From the NCBI GenBank assembly GCA_000824785.1, contig CCNB01000042.1, positions 106,124 through 170,123 on the forward strand: a DNA stretch of 64,000 nucleotides, read 5' to 3'. Origin of the DNA: Mesorhizobium plurifarium (GTDB lineage: Bacteria > Pseudomonadota > Alphaproteobacteria > Rhizobiales > Rhizobiaceae). A program made the position numbers and the translations under genes. Below are positions 17,537 to 25,507 of the stretch, piece after piece. The notes under the pieces were generated by a model. That model searched no databases. It was given only the letters and a program-made list of their open reading frames with translations, and was not told the DNA's origin. Numbering within the stretch: the first letter of the stretch is position 1; each line of letters opens with the position of its first letter.

Positions 17537-17563
17537 TTTTCCAACCTTATGAAAGTTGGAAAA
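17537..17563. repeat. Inverted repeat between the J-domain gene and cobS
   Basis: TTTTCCAAC (17537-17545) and GTTGGAAAA (17555-17563) form a perfect 9-bp stem with a nine-base loop, in the 123-base gap before cobS. It could end transcription from the upstream J-domain gene in the minus direction or be a small repeat element; no other copy is seen in the window. Confidence 0.5.
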
Positions 17564-17584
17564 CGACACGGACCGTAGGGCCGC

Positions 17585-18199
17585 TCAGCACAATCCCGCC
17601 TGCTTGAGCACGCGATAGGCCTGCAGCACATCGCGGAACCGGTCTTCCGAACCTCTGTCGCCGCCATTAGCATCCGGATGGTGGCGCTTAACGAGTTCCT
17701 TATAACGCGCCTTGATGTCCTGACCAGTCGCCTTTGTATCAAGGCCAAGCGTTTCCAGCGCCTTGGCCTCAAGCGGCTTTGCCTTGCGCTCGCGCGGCTC
17801 GCGCGCGCCCGAGCCGAACAGGTTGAAGGGATCGCGCATGCGGTTGTAGTAACCGGCGCGACCCGAACGCTGCTGCGCGAAATCCGGCGCCGAGCGCGTC
17901 CCGCCGCCATTGGCGCCCATGCGCCATGTCGGCCTGTGGCCGGTCAGCGCCTCTTTCTGGAAGCGCGCGATCTCGCTGTCCGACACGCCGGAGAAGTAAT
18001 TGAAGCCCTTGTTGTATTCGCGCACATGCTCGAAGCAGAAACGGAAATACTCGCCCTCCTTGAGGCGTCCGACCGGCGCGCGATGCGTGCCGGCCTCGTT
18101 GCAGCCATCCCACTGGCAGATCGGGGCGCGCGACTTCAGCTCCGCGTCCTTCTCCGGCCGGATTCGAATTTTCTCGAAATATTTGGGATACGCTTTCAT
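17585..18199 (-). CDS. J-domain (DnaJ-like) protein with putative N-terminal zinc site
   Basis: A 204-residue protein whose C-terminal 60 residues form a J domain (ALETLGLDTKATGQDIKARY, then KRHHPD with HPD at 174-176), which would stimulate an Hsp70 ATPase. The N-terminal part carries CQWDGC (28-33) and CFEH (55-58), a C-x4-C/C-x2-H pattern that could bind zinc. No membrane helix. The gene is conserved next to cobS in Rhizobiales; a chaperone role for the cobaltochelatase is conceivable but unproven. GGGGGAG touches the ATG at 18199; a start three codons upstream (18208) is possible. Confidence 0.88.
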   Translation of the reverse strand: MKAYPKYFEKIRIRPEKDAELKSRAPICQWDGCNEAGTHRAPVGRLKEGEYFRFCFEHVREYNKGFNYFSGVSDSEIARFQKEALTGHRPTWRMGANGGGTRSAPDFAQQRSGRAGYYNRMRDPFNLFGSGAREPRERKAKPLEAKALETLGLDTKATGQDIKARYKELVKRHHPDANGGDRGSEDRFRDVLQAYRVLKQAGLC

Positions 18200-18239
18200 C
18201 TCCCCCATTTATGGGCTGTTCGCACGTGCGAAACAAGAA

Positions 18240-18268
18240 TTGACATTTCGCCGATGATCGCCCTAACC
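18240..18268 (+). promoter_or_regulatory. Weak candidate promoter of the bolA gene
   Basis: TTGACA (18240-18245) with CTAACC 17 bases later (18263-18268). The -35 box is ideal but the -10 box matches the rhizobial CTATAT poorly. A 10-bp palindrome CGCACGTGCG lies just upstream (18221-18230) in this divergent region and may be a protein site. Confidence 0.35.
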
Positions 18269-18344
18269 GCTGAATCGCGGCTTAAAAGCGGTCGAAATTC
18301 AAGATTTTGCGGCTGTGCCGCAGATGTGGGGAAGGGAAGCCCGG

Positions 18345-18647
18345 ATGTCCATACAGTCGACGATGGAAAACAAGCTGAAGGCGGCGTTTTCGCCCGAAAA
18401 GCTCGCCGTCATCAACGAAAGCCACCTCCATGCCGGCCATCACCACGCCGAGCACGGCCATGAGGCCCATTTCGACGGCACCGGCGAGACGCATTTCCGC
18501 GTCCGCGTCATCTCGGCCGCCTTTGCCGGCATGAGCCGCGTCGACCGTCACCGCGCCGTCAACGAACTGCTTGCCGACGAATTGAAAGCCGGCGTGCATG
18601 CTCTGGCGATCGAGCCGGCCGCGCCCGGCGAGAAGACGCGCTGGTAG
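18345..18647 (+). CDS. BolA family protein
   Basis: A 100-residue BolA: a short N-terminal helix (MENKLKAAF), the His-bearing loop SHLHAGH (26-32), ETHFRVRVIS (48-57) and the RHRAVNELLADEL...GVHALAI class II KH-like helix-strand end. BolA proteins pair with monothiol glutaredoxins to handle Fe-S clusters; some affect morphology or iron response. An extra His-rich run (HHHAEHGHEAH, 32-42) is common in rhizobial members. ATG at 18345 follows AAGGGAAG. Its TAG directly abuts the stop of the convergent hydrolase gene. Confidence 0.93.
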   Translation: MSIQSTMENKLKAAFSPEKLAVINESHLHAGHHHAEHGHEAHFDGTGETHFRVRVISAAFAGMSRVDRHRAVNELLADELKAGVHALAIEPAAPGEKTRW

Positions 18648-19454
18648 TCAACCGACGGTCGCCTTGAGGAACGTCAAGGCGGCCGCGGTCAAGGCGTCGC
18701 CGTCCTGGCCGAAATCGCGATCGATCGACATATGCGTATAGGCGCTGCCGTCGAACAGCGTGACCTTGGTTCCCGCGGCGCGCAGGCGTTTCGCGAAAGC
18801 TTGCGACTCTTCGCCTCGCCCGGACGCACGCGAATAAGCGATGAAGGTCGGCGGATGCTTCCTGCCGTCGACATAGCTCGCCGGCGACAGCGCGGTCCAT
18901 TGCGCGGGATCGGAGAAGGCACGCGCATAGGCCCGGACCATGCCGCCATCCCTGGAAAGCGCGGCAAGATCATAGGCTCGGGTGTCGTCGAGAAGCAGGC
19001 CGGCGACGCCAGGCAGGCCGCCTCGCATCCCGGTCAGCGCGACCAGATGGCAGCCGGCCGAATGGCCCATGCCGACGATGCGGTTCGGGTCGCCGCCATG
19101 CCGGGCGATATTGGCACGCACATAGGCGTAAGCTTTTTCGACGTCGCTGGCCTGGGTGGCGACATCGGCCTGCGGCAACATGCGGTAATCGATCGAGACG
19201 AAGACGAATCCGTTGGCGAGCAGGAAGCCCGGCTTGGCGCCGACCTGGCTGCGTTTGCCGAACCGCCAGGCGCCGCCATGGACGAAGAAGACCACCGGCA
19301 GGCTGTTTGCGCCGTCCGCGGCATAGATGTCGAGCTTGGCCGGACCGTAATCGCGGGTTTGCGGTTCCGGCTGGACCGGACGCCCGGCGGCTGACGCACC
19401 CGCCGGCAACAGCCCTGCCAGGGATCCCACGATGAAACTGCGTCGATTGATCAT
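18648..19454 (-). CDS. Exported alpha/beta hydrolase (esterase/lipase, BD-FAE-like)
   Basis: A 268-residue hydrolase with an N-terminal signal (NRRSFIVGSLAGLLPAGASAAG, twin-Arg-like but not a strict Tat motif). It has the oxyanion HGGAW (59-63) and nucleophile elbow GHSAG (130-134, Ser132) of hormone-sensitive-lipase or feruloyl-esterase-like proteins, with an acidic residue and His near the C-terminus (YTHMSIDRD). Substrate unknown. I chose the ATG at 19452-19454 because GGAG lies six bases upstream; an ATG two codons earlier leaves no spacer. Confidence 0.87.
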   Translation of the reverse strand: MINRRSFIVGSLAGLLPAGASAAGRPVQPEPQTRDYGPAKLDIYAADGANSLPVVFFVHGGAWRFGKRSQVGAKPGFLLANGFVFVSIDYRMLPQADVATQASDVEKAYAYVRANIARHGGDPNRIVGMGHSAGCHLVALTGMRGGLPGVAGLLLDDTRAYDLAALSRDGGMVRAYARAFSDPAQWTALSPASYVDGRKHPPTFIAYSRASGRGEESQAFAKRLRAAGTKVTLFDGSAYTHMSIDRDFGQDGDALTAAALTFLKATVG

Positions 19455-19672
19455 CGCCATCTCCGGCCAGGTTGCGCCGCGGCGCGCACGAATGCTCGCC
19501 ACGCGCCTCGCTTACGGACCAAAAATGACAACTTTCGGTGCGAAACCAAATCCGCTCCTTGACCGTCCGCTGGCAATCACCACGTATGTTGATAGGCGAG
19601 CAGTTGCGGCCGAATCGGGGTGGCCCGAAGGCCAATGCCGGAGTGCATTGTGCGCTCTTCCTTCACGCGAAG

Positions 19673-19699
19673 GGAACAACAATGCTTTCCGGCGGTTGA
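19673..19699 (+). promoter_or_regulatory. Candidate EcfG-type (general stress) promoter of prkA
   Basis: GGAAC (19673-19677), 16 bases, then GGTTGA (19694-19699). The alphaproteobacterial general-stress sigma EcfG recognises GGAAC-N16/17-CGTT, so the -35 is perfect and three of four -10 bases match. Position (about 50 bases before the ATG) and the stress role of the downstream operon support it. Confidence 0.5.
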
Positions 19700-19708
19700 T
19701 GAAGCGAT

Positions 19709-19733
19709 GAGCCGATTGGCAGCCTATCGGCTC
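19709..19733 (+). other. Hairpin in the prkA leader
   Basis: GAGCCGAT (19709-19716) and ATCGGCTC (19726-19733) form a perfect 8-bp stem just before the GAGG ribosome site of prkA. It would sit at the very 5' end of a transcript from the EcfG-type promoter and may protect the mRNA or affect initiation. Confidence 0.45.
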
Positions 19734-19747
19734 CGAGGCAAAGCATC

Positions 19748-21697
19748 ATGCGCGAGAACCAATCCGACGTCTTCGATCTGTTTTCGGAGATTTATTCCAA
19801 CGCGGCCCAGGAAGAGATCAGCCTCCAGCAATATTTGCTGGCCTGCCGCGAGGACAAATCCATGTACGCCTCAGCGCCGGAGCGCATGGTCGAGGCGATC
19901 GGCGAGCCGAACCTGGTTGATACCAGCAAGGACGAGCGGCTCGGCCGCATTTTCTCCAACCGCACCATCAAGATCTATCCCTCCTTCTCCGACTTCTACG
20001 GAATGGAGGATACGGTCGAGCGCATCGCCGGATATTTCCGCTACGCCTCGCAGGGCCTCGAAGAGCGCAAGCAGATCCTCTATCTTCTCGGCCCGGTCGG
20101 CGGCGGCAAGTCCTCGCTCGCCGAACGGCTGAAGAAGCTGATGGAGGAGCGGCCAATCTACACGCTCAAGGTGGGCAACCAGATCAGCCCGATCTTCGAA
20201 TCGCCGCTCGGCCTTTTCCATCCCGATCGCATGGGCGATCTGCTGGAAGACAAATATGGCATCGCCCGTCGCCGCCTGAACGGGTTGATCTCGCCCTGGG
20301 CGGCCAAGCGCCTCGACGAGTTGTCCGGCGACATCTCCAAATTCAGCGTGGTCAAGCTGTCGCCGTCGCGGCTGCGCCAGATCGCCATAGCCAAGACCGA
20401 GCCCGGCGACGAGAACAATCAGGACGTCTCCGCCCTGGTCGGCAAGGTCGACATCAGGCAACTGGAGAATTTCAGCCAGTCCGACCCGGACGCTTATTCC
20501 TACAGCGGCGGCCTCAACCGTACGACGCAAGGCCTGCTCGAATTCGTCGAGATGTTCAAGGCGCCGATCAAGGTCCTGCATCCTTTGCTGACCGCAACTC
20601 AGGAAGGCAGCTACAACGGCACCGAGAATTTCGGCGCCTTCCCCTATCAGGGCATCGTCGTCGCCCACTCCAACGAGTCGGAATGGCAGCAGTTCAAGAA
20701 CAACAAGAACAACGAGGCCTTCCTCGACCGCATCCTCGTGGTCAAGGTTCCCTATTGCCTGCGCATCACCGAGGAACGGCACATTTACGAGAAGCTGCTG
20801 CGCGAGAGCGAGCTGGCGAACAGCCCCTGCGCGCCCGAGGTCCTGGACATCCTCAGCCGCTTCACCGTCTCGACACGTCTTGCCGAGCATGAGAACTCGC
20901 CACTCTACACAAAGATGCGCGCCTATGACGGCGAGAATCTCAAGGAGGTCGATCCGAAGGCGAAGTCGGTCCAGGAATATCGCGACGCCGCCGGCGTCGA
21001 CGAAGGCATGACCGGGGTCAGCACCCGCTTCGCCTTCAAGATCCTGTCGCAGACCTTCAACTACGACACCAAGGAGGTTGCCGCCGACCCGGTGCACCTG
21101 ATGTACATCCTCGAAGAGGCGATCAAGCGCGAGCAATTCCCGAAGGAAACGGAAGCCGCCTATCTCGAGTTCATCAAGTCGGAACTCGCGACGCGCTATG
21201 CCGAGTTCATCGGCCACGAGATCCAGAAGGCCTATCTGGAATCCTACAGCGAGTACGGCCAGAACCTCTTCGACCGCTACATCGCCTACGCCGATGCCTG
21301 GATCGAGGATCAGGACTACAAGGATCCCGATACCGGCCAGATCCTCAACCGCGAGGTGCTGGACAAGGAACTGTCGCAGGTCGAGAAACCCGCCGGCATC
21401 GCCAATCCCAAGGACTTCCGCAACGAAGTGGTCAAATTCACCTTGCGCGCGCGGGCGCGCAACCATGGCCGCAATCCCTCCTGGACGAGCTATGAAAAGC
21501 TTCGCGAGGTCATCGAGAAGCGCATGTTCGGCCAGGTCGAGGACCTGTTGCCGGTGATCAGCTTCGGCTCCAAGCAGGACAGCGTCACGGAGAAGCGGCA
21601 CAATGAATTCGTGCAGCGCATGGTGGAGCGCGGCTACACACAGCGGCAGGTGCGACGGCTGGTCGACTGGTACATGCGCGTGAACAAGGCCGGCTGA
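19748..21697 (+). CDS. yeaG: PrkA/YeaG family AAA+ serine protein kinase
   Basis: A 649-residue PrkA. The N-terminal AAA domain carries Walker A GPVGGGKS (115-122) after the diagnostic FYGMEDTVERI; the C-terminal part (from about residue 400) is the PrkA kinase-like domain. In E. coli YeaG is induced by nitrogen starvation and stationary phase; in Bacillus the homologue has protease-like activity in sporulation. The cytosolic protein works with the VWA protein YeaH encoded 19 bases downstream and probably SpoVR. ATG at 19748 with GAGG upstream. Confidence 0.96.
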   Translation: MRENQSDVFDLFSEIYSNAAQEEISLQQYLLACREDKSMYASAPERMVEAIGEPNLVDTSKDERLGRIFSNRTIKIYPSFSDFYGMEDTVERIAGYFRYASQGLEERKQILYLLGPVGGGKSSLAERLKKLMEERPIYTLKVGNQISPIFESPLGLFHPDRMGDLLEDKYGIARRRLNGLISPWAAKRLDELSGDISKFSVVKLSPSRLRQIAIAKTEPGDENNQDVSALVGKVDIRQLENFSQSDPDAYSYSGGLNRTTQGLLEFVEMFKAPIKVLHPLLTATQEGSYNGTENFGAFPYQGIVVAHSNESEWQQFKNNKNNEAFLDRILVVKVPYCLRITEERHIYEKLLRESELANSPCAPEVLDILSRFTVSTRLAEHENSPLYTKMRAYDGENLKEVDPKAKSVQEYRDAAGVDEGMTGVSTRFAFKILSQTFNYDTKEVAADPVHLMYILEEAIKREQFPKETEAAYLEFIKSELATRYAEFIGHEIQKAYLESYSEYGQNLFDRYIAYADAWIEDQDYKDPDTGQILNREVLDKELSQVEKPAGIANPKDFRNEVVKFTLRARARNHGRNPSWTSYEKLREVIEKRMFGQVEDLLPVISFGSKQDSVTEKRHNEFVQRMVERGYTQRQVRRLVDWYMRVNKAG

Positions 21698-21716
21698 ATA
21701 AAGCCGGGACGGTTCC

Positions 21717-23027
21717 ATGCCGATCTTCATCGACCGCCGCCTGAACCCGAAGGACAAGAGCCTGGGCAATCGCCAGCGCTTCCTCAGGCGCGCTCGCGAG
21801 GAGCTCAAACGCAGCATCCGCGACCAGGTCCGCACCGGCGGCATCGCCGAGGTCGACCGCGAGCATGCCGTCCCGATGCCTCGCAAAGGCACCAGCGAAC
21901 CGACCTTCGGCGACGACAGGGCAAGCGGCCGGCGCCAGCACATTCTGCCCGGCAACAGGACATTCAGCCCCGGCGATCGTATCGCCAAGCCGGGCGGCGG
22001 CGAAGGCTATGGATCGGCTCCGGGAACCGCGGAATCCGAAGACGACTTCCGTTTCGTGCTATCGCGCGAGGAAGTGCTCGACCTCTTCTTCGAAGATCTC
22101 GAACTGCCCGATCTGGTCAAGCTCAACCTCAAGCAGATATTGAGCTACAAGCCGAGGCGGGCAGGTTTTGCAGCAAGCGGGGCCCCGACCAACATCAATG
22201 TCGGCCGCACGATGCGCAACAGCCATGGGCGTCGCATAGCGCTGAGGCGCCCCAAACAGGCCGAGATTGACGCGATCGCCAGGCAGATTGCCGAGCTGGA
22301 AGCGAAGCCGGCAAGTGCCGCGTTGCGCGAACACATCGCCAGCCTGCGCGAACAGTTGGAGCGACTTGAGCGCCGGCGCAGGCGCATTGCCTATGTCGAT
22401 CCGGTCGACATCCGCTTCAATCGCTTCGATCCCCAGCCCGTGCCCAATGCGAACGCGGTCATGTTCTGCCTGATGGACGTCTCGGGCTCGATGGGAGAGC
22501 GCGAGAAGGACCTGGCCAAACGCTTCTTCGTGCTGTTGCACCTCTTCCTGACGCGCCGCTACGAGCGCATCGAAGTCGTCTTCATCCGCCATACCCACGA
22601 AGCCAAGGAGGTGGACGAGCATACGTTCTTCTACCACACCGAAAGCGGTGGCACGGTCGTCTCGACCGCGCTCGAGGAAATGCACCGCATCATCGAGGAA
22701 CGCTATCCCGTCGCCGAATGGAACATCTACGCAGCCCAGGCCTCCGACGGCGACAATTTCGCCACCGACTCCGAGCGCTGCATAGAACTGCTCGACCGCA
22801 AGCTCATGCGGCTTTGCCAGTATTTCGCCTATGTCGAGATCATCGACGAGCGGGAAAGCCATATTTTCGGCTCGACCGAGAACGGGACGTCGCTCTGGCG
22901 CGCCTACAACGCCGTCGACGGGAAATGGCCGAACTTCCAGATGAGGCGCATCGCCGCGCCGGCCGACATATATCCGGTCTTCCGACAGCTCTTCGCCAGG
23001 CAGCCTGATCTGCGCAAGAGCGCTTGA
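21717..23027 (+). CDS. yeaH: YeaH/YhbH family protein (DUF444) with VWA domain
   Basis: A 436-residue DUF444 protein. It begins with the family start MPIFIDRRLNPKDKSLGNRQ, has a central helical region with a basic coiled-coil segment (about residues 180-225) and a von Willebrand A domain with MIDAS MDVSGSM (253-259). It is the invariable partner of PrkA/YeaG. It starts 19 bases after yeaG, and its TGA lies 12 bases before the spoVR ATG. Confidence 0.95.
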   Translation: MPIFIDRRLNPKDKSLGNRQRFLRRAREELKRSIRDQVRTGGIAEVDREHAVPMPRKGTSEPTFGDDRASGRRQHILPGNRTFSPGDRIAKPGGGEGYGSAPGTAESEDDFRFVLSREEVLDLFFEDLELPDLVKLNLKQILSYKPRRAGFAASGAPTNINVGRTMRNSHGRRIALRRPKQAEIDAIARQIAELEAKPASAALREHIASLREQLERLERRRRRIAYVDPVDIRFNRFDPQPVPNANAVMFCLMDVSGSMGEREKDLAKRFFVLLHLFLTRRYERIEVVFIRHTHEAKEVDEHTFFYHTESGGTVVSTALEEMHRIIEERYPVAEWNIYAAQASDGDNFATDSERCIELLDRKLMRLCQYFAYVEIIDERESHIFGSTENGTSLWRAYNAVDGKWPNFQMRRIAAPADIYPVFRQLFARQPDLRKSA

Positions 23028-23038
23028 GGACTTCGGCA

Positions 23039-24583
23039 ATGGTCAGCCAGGCGCGCAAATCCGAATTGCTGTTCTCCGGGTCGGACTGGGATTTCAAGAA
23101 GCTGTCCCGGGTCTATGACGAAATCGAAGCGGTCGGCCGCGAAGAGCTTCGCCTCGATATTTATCCGGTGCAGATGGAGGTCATCTCTTCCGAGCAGATG
23201 CTCGATGCCTATTCCTCGGTCGGCATGCCGCTGATGTACCGGCACTGGTCGTTCGGCAAGCGTTTCCTCCACGACGAATTACTCTACCGCAAGGGCGCGC
23301 GCGGCCTCGCCTATGAAATCGTCATCAATTCCAATCCCTGCATCGTCTACCTGATGGAAGAAAACACCATGGCCTTGCAGGCTCTGGTGACCGCCCATGC
23401 CGCGCTTGGGCACAACCATTTCTTCAAGAACAATCATCTCTTCCGGCAATGGACCGACGCCGGCGGCATTTTGAGCTATCTGGATTTCGCCAAGAGCTAC
23501 ATCGCCCGGTGCGAGGAAAGGCATGGCCTGGCCGCGGTCGAGGCGATTCTGGATTCGGCCCACGCGCTGATGGAGCAAGGCGTGTTCCGCTACCGTCGGC
23601 CGCCGAAACTGTCATCGGAGCAACAGCGCGAAGGGCTGCGCGAGCGCCTCGAATATGAGGAGCGCTCCTTCAACGATCTGTGGCGCACGCTGCCGCCCTC
23701 GCAGGGAACGAGCAAGCCGGAAGCAGAGGACGACAACCTTGCCGAGCGGAAGAAGTCGCTCAATCTGCCGGAAGAAAACCTGCTCTATTTTCTCGAGAAG
23801 AACAGCCTCGTCCTTGAACCCTGGCAGCGCGAGATCGTCAGGATCGTGCGTGTCATCGCGCAATATTTCTACCCGCAGCGGCAAACCCAGGTGATGAACG
23901 AAGGCTGCGCCACCTTCGTCCACTACACGCTCATGAACACGCTGTTCGATCGCGGCCGCATCAGCGAAGGCGCCATGCTCGAAATCTTGCGCAACCACTC
24001 GAACGTGGTCTTTCAGCCGTCTTATGACGATCCTCGCTTTTCCGGCATCAATCCCTATGCGCTCGGTCTCGACATGATGCAGGATATCCAGCGCATCTCG
24101 ACCGCGCCGACCGCCGAGGACCGCGACTGGTTTCCCGACATCGCCGGCCGCGGCGACTGGCGCGACACCCTGCTCGACGCCTGGGCAAACCACCGCGACG
24201 AATCCTTCATCCGCCAGTATCTGAGCCCGGCGCTGATCCGCAAATGGCGGCTCTTCGTGCTGGCCGACGGCGCCGATGAGCCGCATTACGAAGTTGCCTC
24301 CATCCACAACGAGCGCGGCTACGCCAGGATACGCTCGGCGCTGGCGCAAAGCTACGATATCGGCGCCAGTCGTCCCGACATCCAGGTGGTCGACGTCGAC
24401 CTCCTCGGCGACCGGCACCTGCGGCTCCAGCACACGGTGAAGGACGGCGTGATGCTCGAAGGTGAAAGCCGCGACGCGACGCTGCGCCACATCCGCAACC
24501 TCTGGGGCTACGACGTCAGCCTGGCCGCTATCGACGGCGGAACCGGCGCGATGCTCAGCGAGCGCTGGACCAAGGAACTTTGA
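23039..24583 (+). CDS. spoVR: SpoVR family protein
   Basis: A 514-residue SpoVR protein (E. coli YcgB). Family segments are SDWDFKKLSRVYDEIE, MPLMYRHWSFGK, ALQALVTAHAALGHNHFFKNN and GCATFVHYTLMN. Function is unknown at the biochemical level; in Bacillus it affects spore cortex formation, in Gram-negatives it is co-regulated with yeaGH under stress. I use the ATG at 23039, with GAGGA eight bases upstream; a TTG at 23024 inside yeaH is unlikely. Confidence 0.95.
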   Translation: MVSQARKSELLFSGSDWDFKKLSRVYDEIEAVGREELRLDIYPVQMEVISSEQMLDAYSSVGMPLMYRHWSFGKRFLHDELLYRKGARGLAYEIVINSNPCIVYLMEENTMALQALVTAHAALGHNHFFKNNHLFRQWTDAGGILSYLDFAKSYIARCEERHGLAAVEAILDSAHALMEQGVFRYRRPPKLSSEQQREGLRERLEYEERSFNDLWRTLPPSQGTSKPEAEDDNLAERKKSLNLPEENLLYFLEKNSLVLEPWQREIVRIVRVIAQYFYPQRQTQVMNEGCATFVHYTLMNTLFDRGRISEGAMLEILRNHSNVVFQPSYDDPRFSGINPYALGLDMMQDIQRISTAPTAEDRDWFPDIAGRGDWRDTLLDAWANHRDESFIRQYLSPALIRKWRLFVLADGADEPHYEVASIHNERGYARIRSALAQSYDIGASRPDIQVVDVDLLGDRHLRLQHTVKDGVMLEGESRDATLRHIRNLWGYDVSLAAIDGGTGAMLSERWTKEL

Positions 24584-24610
24584 GCGACATTGTCCGTATC
24601 TCAGGTCGCC

Positions 24611-25507
24611 TCAGCCCTCGCCGGCGGGCCTGATCCTCAACCTCGCAATTCGGTTCTTGTCGCGCTTCATCACCACGAAACGCTTGCCGTGGAAGGTGAA
24701 AGCCTGCTTCTCCTCCGGGATCGACTGCGTCTCATGGATGACGAGGCCGGCGATCGTCGTCGCCTCCTCGTCGGGCAGGTCCCAGTCGAGCGCGCGGTTC
24801 AGGTCGCGGATCGGCACCGTGCCGTCGACGACGACCGAGCCGTCGGCCTCCTTCTTCACGCCCTGCATGTCGACATCGTGCTCGTCGGCGATCTCGCCGA
24901 CGATCTCCTCGATGATGTCTTCCAGCGTCACCAGTCCTTCGACCTCGCCATACTCGTCGACGACGATGGCGAAATGCGCCTTGCGCCGCAGGAAGGCGTT
25001 GAGCTGGTCCTGCAAGGTGGTGGTGTCCGGCACGAACCACGGCTTCGCCGCGATCTTCATGACGTCGATCCGCGAAAAGTCGTTGCCGACCTCGTTGAGG
25101 GCCCTCAGCAGATCCTTCGCGTGCAGGACGCCGACTATGTTGTCGAGCGAGCCCTTCCACAGCGGCATGCGGGTGTGCGGACTCGTGAGTATCTCGCGCA
25201 CAACCGCTTCGGGCGCATTGTCGGCATTGACCGAGCGCATATTGGTGCGGTGGACCATGACGTCCGACACTTCGAGCTCATCGAGGTCGAAGAGGCCCTC
25301 GAGCCGGTTGCGCTCCTCACCGGCAGCCGCGCCCTCGCGGCGGGGTTCGTCGCCGTCTTCATCCTTGCCGTTGCGCTCGGACCGCTGCGGCGGCTCGATC
25401 GGCCGCAGAGCATAGCCAAAAGCGCCAAGCAACCGGGCGCGGAACAGAAGCGCCAAAAGCACGATGGCGGCAAGGATTGCGGCGACGATCCAGCCAGCGC
25501 CGATCAT
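24611..25507 (-). CDS. CorC/HlyC family CBS-domain protein lacking a DUF21 domain
   Basis: A 298-residue protein with one N-terminal helix (residues 5-22), a charged linker (40-65), a CBS pair (MVHRTNMRSV, TRMPLWKG, then AIVVDEYGEVEGLVTLEDIIEEIVGEI) and a C-terminal CorC_HlyC transporter-associated domain. Typical rhizobial members of this sequence type are longer and carry a DUF21/CNNM membrane domain at the N-terminus; here only a first-helix remnant precedes the CBS pair. Length resembles E. coli CorC, linked to magnesium/cobalt efflux. Its ATG overlaps the aroB TGA (ATGA), so the start is well supported. Confidence 0.85.
   Translation of the reverse strand: MIGAGWIVAAILAAIVLLALLFRARLLGAFGYALRPIEPPQRSERNGKDEDGDEPRREGAAAGEERNRLEGLFDLDELEVSDVMVHRTNMRSVNADNAPEAVVREILTSPHTRMPLWKGSLDNIVGVLHAKDLLRALNEVGNDFSRIDVMKIAAKPWFVPDTTTLQDQLNAFLRRKAHFAIVVDEYGEVEGLVTLEDIIEEIVGEIADEHDVDMQGVKKEADGSVVVDGTVPIRDLNRALDWDLPDEEATTIAGLVIHETQSIPEEKQAFTFHGKRFVVMKRDKNRIARLRIRPAGEG

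Noticed and set aside
17462..17569. A 36-residue N-terminal extension of CobS
   Set aside because: Known CobS proteins start at the internal Met (MNKVDRD-type); the extension covers an inverted repeat and has no ribosome site.
19871..21988. A 705-codon open frame on the minus strand opposite prkA
   Set aside because: It is the antisense shadow of a clearly conserved gene in high-GC DNA; its product has no family features and PrkA is intact on the plus strand.
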